Of a stretch of DNA of 64,000 nt, positions 41,101 to 53,100 are shown piece by piece. Source of the stretch: Apostichopus japonicus (lineage: Eukaryota; Echinodermata; Holothuroidea; Aspidochirotida; Stichopodidae); the NCBI RefSeq assembly GCF_037975245.1, contig NC_092576.1, positions 14,522,111-14,586,110 of the forward strand. Direction: 5' to 3'. Numbering within the stretch: the first letter of the stretch is position 1; each line of letters starts with the position of its first letter. The notes under the pieces were generated by a model. That model was not told where the DNA came from. It made no database searches and saw only the letters and a program-made list of their open reading frames with translations. A program made the translations under genes and the position numbers.

Positions 41101-44100
41101 GAGTCCTTCTGTCGTAAACACAACATGAAACCTAAAGCACAATATTCTGAACAGAATGCAGATAAGGTCTACAAATAGCAGCTGATCTCATAGAGGAATA
41201 CCACATTTGGAAAAAAAAGACGAAGTGTATGATGAGGCAGATAAAGGTAGAAAAGAACATAATAATGTAAAAAAGGGCATTGTAATTTTATGCAAGAGCC
41301 AAAGCAAAAATTACATAAATGGGCTTCAAAGAAAATTAGGATTTGTATATACAGTACGTATTAAATATAGACATATGAAAGTTTACGTAGAGATACATGT
41401 AGTGATGATTGTTTTTTCTCCATAACTGTGAAGGCATGACTTGAGTATGCACTGGGAATTGTGTGCCTAGATGTCAGATGGAAAACCATCATAAAATAAC
41501 AGCTTTGGTCACAAAATAATTCCATTTTCTCTTAATATTTTGTAGAAATTACAAATTCTGAAATGAAAATCATAGCCACAACCAGAATATGACATATATT
41601 ACTTTATGAAGAAGTGTGTAGGCATGGGAATGTGTAAATTACCCTTGAAGTGGGACATTAAAATCAATTTATATGCAGTTTACAGTAGTCTCCTTCAAGC
41701 TGTGCTTAATGTTGCATCCACAGGAGGCTTGTTCAGAGCTGGACTGACACTCTAAAATATCAAAAGCAACAGGATGACTGATGTTATTCCAATAGTGATT
41801 AAACGTTTTATCTTCACGATAACCATATATCAACTTGAGAATAGTTGGACAGAATAAATCATCATCAATTAGAAATTGAGTGAAGTTTATCTTTGCATTA
41901 CTTATCAATTTTATGTAAAAAGAAAAAAAGACATTGACACAGAGTATCATAGAAAGATATTACAATAACTAACAGTATAGAGAATGAATGTAGAGCATTT
42001 TGATTTACAGAGTGTCTAGGGCCACGCTTTGGGGAAAGCTGTGCAGATGATTGTCACTGTTCAGAAAGTAACTGCAACAAAGTAACAGGAAGTTGCTCTG
42101 GAGGTTGCAATCCTGAATGGGTGGAACTATTTTCACCAAACTTATGCCAGACAGGTAAGAAACATTTATTGCTGTATGTGATGTGAGTAGTCTTTACCTA
42201 CTCCAGTTCTTGTCTGAAGCATGATTATTGTAGTGATAAAGTTTCTTAACCCCAATGAAGTAGAGAACTTGGTTGTAAGAATTGCCTTCATCACTTTAAC
42301 CTATAAGTTCTTCGTTAGTGGCTAATTTTAATAATGATTCCTCATTCTTTTAGCTCTGGATCAGTTTGTATTTTTGCAGCTGCCTACACCAGTAGAATTA
42401 TGATAAATCACTGTTACCAGCAGCATAGACAATTTGAGTTAATTAGAAAATGCATGTATTAGTTTACGATCTGTAGTAAATTACAACATGACATTATTGC
42501 ACAACAATTTTTCCATTTTAGTTTGTTTCTTTGTTCTGTCATAATAATGTTATGTCAGGAAGTTTATCACAATTCAGTGTTGAGTCAAGCAAACAGCTCA
42601 CTTGTCTTTGAATACTAATATTACTACACTGGTGTTCATTGGAACCTTGAGGGAAGGTGGGCTGGTAATATTCTTAAGATTCATTCTCAATTATTCAGTC
42701 TGCGCAATCGTTATTTAATGTTGTAAATTCAGTAAATGGTGTTCAGGGCATTGCACTTTACAATTCAAGTACATTCTCATCAAAGTATTATCTTTGCAAT
42801 TTCAGTTCTTTCTCATGAAAATATTGTGTTTGCTTAGCTGTTCATTCTCAGCAAAGCATTACCATATTGGTTAACATTTAGTTGTTCTAGAACAGTACGA
42901 TCTTATATTTTATGAAGACCAATATGAGTGTTTCTCATTCTTTCCTCATTTAAGGTATAATAGATGCCTCCTATACCCGTAAAAATCCCGGAGTAACAGT
43001 TCCTGTGACTTGCACAGCTGCTAAGGGTCCAAGTCCTTCAGACATTAATCAATTAGATTTTGTTCTCTCAAGACATCATGAGAATTTAGATGACAATGGT
43101 ATTTCTACTGGAGAGGTTACTGATGATGCAACAACAAGAACTGCTCCATTCATGGTAGATAATGTCATAGATGGCCAGACACTTTACTGTCAGCTGAGGA
43201 AAGATGGCAAGAAATATGCAGTATATAGCATAACTATAGATGTATTTGGTGAGTAGCATAACTACATGTGTTACACTTGTCCTTTAGGGGTCATCCGTGG
43301 TCTCTTTAGAATTGGTAAGTATTTCGCCGGAAAGTGGCAAAGTCATTTTTTGTACCTTAGAAGGAAATTTTGCAAATTGTAACTTTGAAGTTGGTGAAAT
43401 ATCCAAAACTATGGAATGATGGTCTAATTGAGGATATTAAACGTAAAAAAAAACACTAACCATGATATGACAATATCTTTAGTTCTACAGAAGAAAGTTT
43501 GAAGTTTAAAGTAATGTAACACATACTCTCATGCTACCACACTTGCTTTTTTTCCTTTTCTTTTTTACATTTGAAGCTCTGATTTCTTAAATTACTCAGT
43601 TGAAATTGGTGTATCAAGGAATTTCATGCTTCTTTTTTAACGTTACAATCAATACAAGGTACCATTCGGTAAACTGAGTTTAAATGATTTCTTAATTCGT
43701 TTATTTTACTTAAACTTCACTTTGGTGAATCATTTAAGTCAACATAAGTTCCAAAATTAATGTTTTTTGATGTTATTATGTGGTAAATTGGTCCGTGTAC
43801 TTTGGTGAGTACAAGTATTATATTGTTTTTTGGTAAAGATGAATGTTAGTGAAGTCAACATAGGTCAGAATCAAACTTTTGAAATACGATATCTCCAAAA
43901 TTCAATGTTGATTGAACTTCAGTCTGTGTATAAATTGATCCATGCAAATGGGTAAAAATCAAAGGTCATATGATGTCAAGATGGTTCAGAATAAATGTTT
44001 GCCTACGGTTAAAAGGTTGCTTTTGTAGGATTTCTTAACAATACTGGTGAACATGTTGAAATTGCTTAGCTCCTTTGAATAAAAGTACAATAAAGTGGAA

Positions 44101-47100
44101 CTTGTGGATTTTCATGATCATGTATGTATGTACTTTTAGATTAATATTTTAACGTCCATGATTATGAATTGTCAGATGTCAACAACTCTGTAACTGGACG
44201 ACATACATTAATCTTGGGGTGGATCGAACTCGGGACCTTATGATTGAAAGGCTCCGGTGTTAACCACTGAGCTAACACTACCTTGTAACTCACAGTTAAG
44301 GTTTATTCTAACAGTCTGGCCTTCAGCTGCTTAGATGTTCATTGCTTGCAATTATTGCAATATCTCATAAGACAAAAGTACAACTGATTTCAAACTATGA
44401 CTGGCTATGATTTACACTTGGGGTTCACACCTTCATTGACCGTTAAAAGAATTATAGACTATCGCTAAAGCTAGCAAAAACATTACTAAAAGGCGGTATT
44501 TAGGATATATGTACGTAAATTGTATTATCACCTTATGTCGACCATTAATACTATACAGCTTACTACAATCCATACCCGACTATAAACACGATTACAATTA
44601 CTCAGTATCCGATGATATCATAGTATCCATTGCATATAGCGGTAGACCATGTTCACGTCTGATGTAACATTAGATCTGTATTTTTTCTTTAATTTTTCTC
44701 GTTTGGGTTTCCAGATCTCCCTGTACTGCAAACTGCTCCAGAGGCAGGTTCAATAACTGATTCAACAGTCACCATCAGCTGGTCAGCCTGGGATGAAGAA
44801 AATGAAGATGGGGACCCTCCTGTCATCGGGTATATGCCTTACTTCAAGCTGGCATCAGGACTGACTTGGTCTATCCAGGCTTCGTCTGCACCTATTAAGA
44901 CATTGAATTTCACCTTTACGGCACTCACATCAGAGGAAAGATACTCATTCTGTGTAGCAGCAGTAAGGGAAGGAGAAGAGGGAGAAGGTCCAAAGAGTCC
45001 AGCGCTGAATGCTACTACCACTTGCGGAGGTATTTTGCATATCCATATTAAATTACATTGTATTTTCATAATTTTTATCTGTCATGTCAATTTGTTTAAC
45101 GGGAAGCAGATGTTTAACTGACCTCCAAAATCTTATTGCATTGTGTTAAGTTTTGTTGATTGTATTTTTTTCGATTTCATCTTGATGATATTTTAATAGC
45201 AATCATTTAGTCATACAGCCATTGCAATTATTTTTTGTGAAGTTGTAATGAAGTGATATTTGTGTTGTGTTTTATATTAGCATTATATCATTATAAAAGT
45301 AACCCTCCCATGTTATCCCTTGTAAAATCCACTTTGAAGTGTATTGTGACTGTGAACATTGACCCTACTTTCTCTAAAGGATATTTCAACTCTCATAACC
45401 TACAAACTTAGATTTTTTATTTAGATTTTAATCGTAATGAGTGCGATCAAGATATCGTACTCTTGTGTAAAAACCCTTACGGGGTCCTGTACAAGACTCA
45501 GACATACATACTGGGTACACATTCCTTGCGCATGAGTGCGTGCGTGCTTGGGGTGTGCATGTGAAGTTTAGGCTTGTAAATCATGAAATATCAAGAACTT
45601 TGAAAGCAGTACGTTTGTAAAATTTGAAAATATGGTTCCCCCTTTATTGACTTTACTTCTGCTTTCTGCTTTTTTTTAATTTTCATTGTTTCTTTTTTAC
45701 ACAAGCATCTGAAGATGACCAAATCAATGTTATAGCAGAAGTAGCTGGAGAAGATCAGGAAAATGTGAAAATATCTTGGAAGGTGTAAATAATTGTCTTT
45801 TTAACTCGATTATCATGTCATTCTGACCGTATATTATTATGTCATTATTTGTGGAATAATCAGTAGCGTTGTGTATGTTATTTAACATCATAGCTGTAGT
45901 AATGGTGTCGAAATGAAATATTTAAACATCCTTTTTTTTTTAAGGTAATGAATGTATTGTAGATCGGAACAACAATAGTGCTGGCAATCTATTTTACTGG
46001 GACATTGAGGCTGCATCGAGTTTTTGGCATGTTACCTTTATTTCACCTTTATAATCTTTATAATAAGTATCACTCTTTCATTTGCCTTACCCTAATAGTA
46101 TGTATATAAGAAAGCATTGCAAATCATTAATGAACGTTCTTTTAAGTGGAAATCGTGAAGAAAGGATTCATGTTACGCTTTGATGAACAGGGTTATGCAA
46201 ACATACAAATAGGAATTGATTTGCCTACTCAATGTTTTAGACTTCAATTGAATTTTAATTCATTTTATTTTTTCCTAGCTTCCAGCTGATGGTAGCTCAT
46301 GTAGTTCTGGTGTGACTTTGTTAACAATCTACTATGCATCAATCAACTTGGAACCGTCACATAATGGCGCATATGAGGTAACAGATCCTTCGAGCACCTC
46401 CTTCACTTTGACTGGCCTCAAAGTAGAAGGAAATTACAGCATCCAATTGACACTGGAGAGGGCTGAAGGAAAATGTTGCAGGAGTAAAGAAATTTACTAC
46501 TTTGTCCCAAGTAAGTTTGTTAATCTTACAACAATTTCGTAAAATTAATTAACAAGCCCTAAATCACATGTCTGGGTCGCTTATTTGGCAGCTTTCAAAA
46601 GTTGATAAATTTTTATCAAACAAAAGGAAAATAATATAGCGATTCAGTATTATTCGTCAAGGAACTGGCTATTGTCAGTGTCTTTAACTGGTTGATTTAA
46701 CGTTACTACTCTTTTGACAATTGCAAGCTGAACTGATTTTGAGAGGCCGTTCCGAATAATACAAGAATATAATGCATAATTGGGCTGTGATGAGTAAGTT
46801 AAAGTTTTCTAATCACCGACATCATGATAACACAACATTACCAACACAATTACTTCATGATTGTTTATTGCAGTAACGATCATTTCGTCCGACATTACAC
46901 CGATTTATAAATTAACTTCATATTTTTTAAGTCAAGTTTGATGTTATTATGTTATTGTTGGGTTTCGCTTGAAATGCGTTACAATATAACTGTTCGCAAA
47001 AGATAATGTTCACGACTTATTTTCATTCTTACTAAATTCGTAGTGGCTTTTTGGCTTTTTGTCAGAACTTCCAGAATACCAAGCCGCCCCAGCTGTCTCT

Positions 47101-50100
47101 TATGTTAGCTCAAATTCGCTAACAATTTCTTGGCCGGTATGGGATGGCGTCATTGGGACTCCTCCAGTAAATGAATATAGGTTACTAACCAAGCTGTCGG
47201 AGAGCGGGGATTGGCCAAGTACCTTTATCAGAGTCAATGCAAGCAATGATCAAGATAAATATGCTGTGATTATAACACCATTTGAACCAGACACAGAATA
47301 TGACTTCAGAGTTGTAGCTGTGAGAGAAGGGCCAAATGGGGATGGACCACCCGGTCCAATCTTAAAAAGGGTGAAAACAAACTCGCTTGGTAAGCACAGA
47401 ACCTCCTTACTGATTCGACCGACATTGAATTTGAAACAAGTATTCACAAACTATTTCATCTACTTCCTATACTTTTTCTAAACGTCCACAAACATTATCT
47501 TGTGCTGTAGTCACTGCAAAATTATGTGTTGCAATAATTCATAAAAAATATTTACATTAACTTTTTTCTCCTTTCTGCAATTAAACTATATTGAAACACC
47601 TTTAATTTGTTAACCCATATATCAAATCGTTACTATGGAAAGGTGTCTGTGTATCATTCGTTTGGTATTGGTATCATTGCAACGTTACACTGTGAAACAG
47701 TCGTATCCGGCCAATGGTGGTCACAATGGAAACATCATTATATACATCCGAAATTGAACGAACAACTAAACAAAATCACAAGTGACTAAAACTATAAGTT
47801 CTAACTACAGTACACGTAGGTATAGCAAGGTCAAGGGCTGGGAGAGTGGATGGTTAGAATGGTGTGACATTGCTGCTGGACAGAATGAATGAGAGTAACA
47901 CAGAATACAAAGGAGATGTATAGTTCTTAATATAGTGAATATTACAACAAAGAGAAGAAACCCACCTCCTGATATTGATGGACATGATCTCTTTAAAGAA
48001 GGTAGACATATATAAAGAGACGTCGATGTTAGAATAGTCAGCCGATTCACACAGAGATTACAGTAACTAATGTAAATCTTAAAAGTTTTGTACCACAGTA
48101 AATACAGGATTGTGCTGACAAATCTGATAAATCGGTAGCATGTGCTATTGTGTTCACAGTAAGATTTGAGGATATTTTATTTCCAACAAATCCCAAACAA
48201 CTGGATTTTTTGGAATTACACATATCCTCAGTTCTAACTGTAATTCTAATAGCACATGCTACCGATTTATAGCACGATTTAGTTTTTACTGTGGTACAAA
48301 ACTTTAAGATGTACATTACTGTAGTAACTGTGTTCTCTATGTGTATCGGGTGGAATAGTACACTCACCAGTTCTATTAGGGTACATTGTGTACGCAAGTG
48401 TACGTGTATAGTACAGTAAAGATGATGGTATAATATATGTTTTACTTTCCTCCTAGTTATTGATTTTGTCAAGGCTTCAGAGCCAAAATCTTAAATCGAA
48501 TCAATATTAAACAAAACGTTCAGGTGCATACCTACAAATATTCTATTTGCTTAGGGATATATTATTCATTTTAATGGTCCATGTACAAGTTAAGGTATCA
48601 AATGCAATTATTGTAAACTTGTTTGTTTTCTTCTTTAGGATCCGTTGGATTAATTGTCGGTGTTACAATTGGTACGGTCTCACTCGCAATCATTGCTCTT
48701 CTTGCAGTTTACGGGTGAGTTACTCAAAACGTTGCCAATGCCATTTGTTACGTTATATTTTCATCAAAATTGAAACCTGTTTTTTTTCTTTCTTCTCAAG
48801 AATATGGAAATATCAGAGATCTACATCCAAACCTAAAACTGTAGAACGACAAACAAACGACTCAAAAGGTAAGTTTGTGAGTTTCTTGGCTATTTTAATT
48901 AAGCTGTCTACATATATATAATACCAACACAAGCTGCCCTGTACTATTGGCCTTATAATTGTTCTATTATATTTACCAATAGTAGTACTATCAGATGATG
49001 TTTTTTCTATATCGGGAAAAACTAACACCGTTCATATATAAATACCAAACCGTAAATGTCTAATCAGAGCGAGATTCTTTCCTTAAGGTTTAAAATCCAC
49101 GTTTTTTCAATAATAATTTAATAAGTACAGAGTACTTCATGAGTGAAAACAATTTGATTTGCGATGACCCTATACTATAAAGCATCGTTGATATGAACAA
49201 ACTCGTTTTTCCAATTGAACATGAACAGTACGATGTTCACAATGGCTTAAACTTTTAGAACAATGGTTTATGATATACAAAATAAACGCGTGAAATTGTA
49301 ATTTCTTAGACCAACTGCTAAAAAACGGGATATGATTATTTAAACCAACTGCATTATTGGTTTGGTGTTTTCATTCTTACAGAGGTAACAAGCGAAGCCG
49401 CTTTTGACTATGAAAATGTGAGCAAAGATAGTGGGCATACCAACTTGGTACGCTATGTTCCTTCTAAGAAACACAAGGAATGCACGCTGTCAGCAACAGG
49501 AAATGATAACGCCATTGATAGATATGAAGTTCCATCTATCCATATTAGTGAAGGCGCTCAAGCAAAACAACAAATCAACAAAGATGTCCAAGTGTCGAAG
49601 GAAAAGCCAACTACGTACCAAAACAGTTCTGATGATGAATTTTCTCTTAGACATCCGATGGCAATTTCTAGGTTTCCGTTGTTCATGAGAGGTTCTACTG
49701 CTAAAGAAATGATATCGGCTACCTTTAAGGTGAAGATAAATACATAACTCAAAAATGGTCGTTGATTACCAGTAAGATATTATGAATAAAGGTCTTCAAT
49801 GAGAAATATAACCTAGACAAGGAACTGTTACTAAAATACAATCGCCCTGTCTATATTTGATGATCGGTTTGTTAGTATGGACTTAACATTAAAGGATGAT
49901 GATCAGTATTTAAATATATATATATATATATAAATATATCACCATACTTTAATATCATAACAACATGATGTCGTCCGTTGGTTAAATTCTATACTAAAAT
50001 AAGTAGCTGTTGTCCTTCTGGTTTTGAGGAAGGTATAACAATCTGTAATTTAGGTGTACTTACCGGTGTCGTGAAGCTAGTTTCTGCGATAGTTACATAA

Positions 50101-53100
50101 TGTTAAACATAGCTTAAACTTGAAAATACGAACTCATTAACTCATCAGTCTACACCTTTTTCATTCAAATTACATAATGCATCTTCAGCTCATGATATGC
50201 TGATTTGAATTAGTCTTTGCATGATGATGCTCGATATTTTGTTCCCCTGTAGTCACAAAAAAGGTACTTCATCACATAAAAGCGCTTGATTGAAATTATT
50301 GTTAATATAACTAATGGATAGAAATATGCCCATTGTTGAAATGTCTTGCTCGTTTATATATACATGCATAAAGAACAATGTCATTTAAAGCGTAAAACAG
50401 GACCACGTGTACCTACAATGAATTTACACAAAGCGATTATTCAGAGACATGCAGCAGTTAAAGTATTAATAGACTAACCGAGGATATTATTGTTCTCAGC
50501 AGGCAGAAGTAGGGGAAAAACAGACACACAGAATATGACAAAATAGATACAAATACCACTGTCGGGTAGAACCAAAATTCACGCGATACATAGACTAGTA
50601 TTTGTGAACGTATACGATAGTTTGACATAAGCCGTCACTGTCTGAGAATAACAATTTTTTGTTGGAAAGAAATTGACATTTACTATAATAGTATTGTCAC
50701 TTTTCCCAATATTCGTGCCTTTTGAACAAGTGAAAATATGAGCTCACTTAATAAATTATTTTCACTTTCTTTTAATTATAAGGCAGTATTTATTATAAGT
50801 CAGTACTGTAACATATTATGTTTGTCTTTATGCTCAGCGTTTAGAAGCAGTAAGTCACAACACAAATGTCAGCTCATTCTCTGGGGCAACCACTGAAAAC
50901 TTGCACAAGAACAGATTTGGAGATATTGTACCATGTGAGTACCTCAACGAGGAAGAACACATTAAGGAAAGCTGCACGTTCATTGTAAACAATGCTGTTA
51001 CATGAAAATAACCAATCACGTGCAAAAGTGTTCATCGAAACAACTGTATATCCATGAATAGTTGTCATAATGATTAAAACAAAGGTGACATTACTGTGCA
51101 CGCCGTGTCAGTGTAACTTGTCAAAGGTTTCATTAAAGGTTTAAATTGATGCCAATGAATATGACAACAATGTATTATGTATTCGTTAGTCAGATGATGA
51201 ACTTCGGGATTAAGGCAAGGCGTCAACGTTGACAACAAACTTAGGAAAGCAGAATAGTAAACATGTGAAAATGGATTGTCAGACACAAAGTAAAGTATTG
51301 AGAATAACTTACATCTTCTCTATGTAGTCCATTTATTGTCATATTACAACTTCCCCTCACAGTGGACAACCATCGACCTTTGCTGAAATCCGAGTGTCTC
51401 ACTCAGGGAGGAAACGATTACATTAACGCTTCTGTCGTGAATGTAAGTTTTTTTTTAAATAATACAATTCAGTGCTTTAAGTTCAAGGTAAGGCGAGAAA
51501 TACATTTTGGTTAGTTCGGTAGTCAAACCAGTGAAATCAGGATAATACGTCCTGTACACTACCCACCTGAGCTATAGGAGCCGCGATTGCTATTCGCTGT
51601 GTAGGAGATTGGTTTGCTGGGATCGCAACCACATGTATCCAATTGGATATATTTAAAAAAAAAAACATTGATGAGAGCAACTGATTTTGTTAAAAGGGGA
51701 ACAATTCTTCTGAAGTATTTTTCATCTTTTTAAATAACTGCAATTAATAACAAATTTAGGAGGTCGAACAAACCGGTGATTGTTTTTGGGGAATGCGCAA
51801 AGCTCTATATTTGAACTAATTTGTTTTTAAATTGTTTTCTCTTCAGATTTCTGGACTGAAACAAACCTTGATTATGACACAGGCACCTTTGCCGACTACT
51901 GTTGAAGACTTTTGGCGACTCGTGTTTGATTATCAATGTCAGACGATTATTATGTTGAATGAGTCGGACTGCGAAAATCATGTAATTCTTTCAAATATTC
52001 TACATTTCTTAGTATAACAATTTATCGCTTCCAACGTTAGGGTACAGAACTGTTAGTACTAGTCTCTTTTGGTGTTTTCCATTGCGTTAATAACATTGGA
52101 ACAATCATTTGTAAGTTTAATTCACTGTCAATATTTGATATTGTATTATAACACAGGATATTATCAAATATTGGCCAGAGGTAAACGACATCGAGATCGG
52201 AAAAATGACAATATCCACGTGCCTCAATGAGAAAAGACAGCTTTATACAGTCCATGAATGCAAGGTTGCCCACCGATCGTATAGGGTAAGACACTTCTAT
52301 CCTCATACATTATTTGTATTGACTAGCTTTACTACTAATGATTATTTGTATTTAAAACTAACCTTCAATCGAAAAGAAACCCTCCTAAAAAGCCATACTG
52401 TTTCCAAGTTTTTCGTTTTGCTTTCAGGAACCTATCAAGGTTAAACGCTTTATTCTAAACAGCTGGCCAAAGAGTGCTGATAGCTTAATACCGCTTATAA
52501 ATTTCATCGCAGCTACAGGATTTGGAGATCGTGGTGCAACATTAATTCATTGCATGTAAGTTCTTAATCTGGTGTTGAAGGTGTTAACAGTTACATAAAC
52601 ATGCAAATCATATCCTAATTGCTTTCGGAGAGAACAATTATAACAAAATAAGTAATAATTGTACAACTTATATGAAAAAGTAAAACAGAACCCTTTTTGC
52701 AGCAGTATAGATCCTAAGGCAAGCAGTACGACTGTCTCAGTGTTGTCTAAGTTGATGATCCTAACTATACAAAATATTTGTTTCACATAATATGGTGCTG
52801 TTTTATGCTACTTGATCATATGACATCAGTAAAAAAAACTTAGACTAGATGTGATTTAATATTGTAGAATCTAAATTCTTTCCAGTATCAACTTCTGTTC
52901 TCATTTCAACTTGTCTCTGTTTTTTTCATTCGAAAGTATGATCGTTAATGTGACGAAACGAGCGAGCTTAAACCGTCATTTTCTCAATATCTCTATAATT
53001 AAACACGGATAGATGTCATGGAATGATTCATTACCATTTTCAGTAACCGATCCAATGTTGACGGGTCATTAGAATATGTATGCTATGTTTGGTACATGTA

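Larger units (their letters stand above)
38740..41650 (+). repeat. Tandem duplication of intron DNA around EGF exon 7; exon lost in the second copy
   Basis: About 38740-40130 and 40160-41650 align in order: a CAAAAATGCACTAGA block, G-runs near 39257 and 40610, a CTTCTGTC(A/G)T(G/A)AACACAA block, and a segment after the exon (GGGAATTGTGTG and AGATGTCAGATGGAAAA). In copy 2 the flanks meet near 41430 without the EGF exon. A SINE (38955-39187) is present only in copy 1. Confidence 0.7.

Noticed and set aside
48047-48472. 141-codon minus-strand ORF
   Set aside because: Overlaps the fold-back MITE in intron 13; its length follows from the mirrored sequence.
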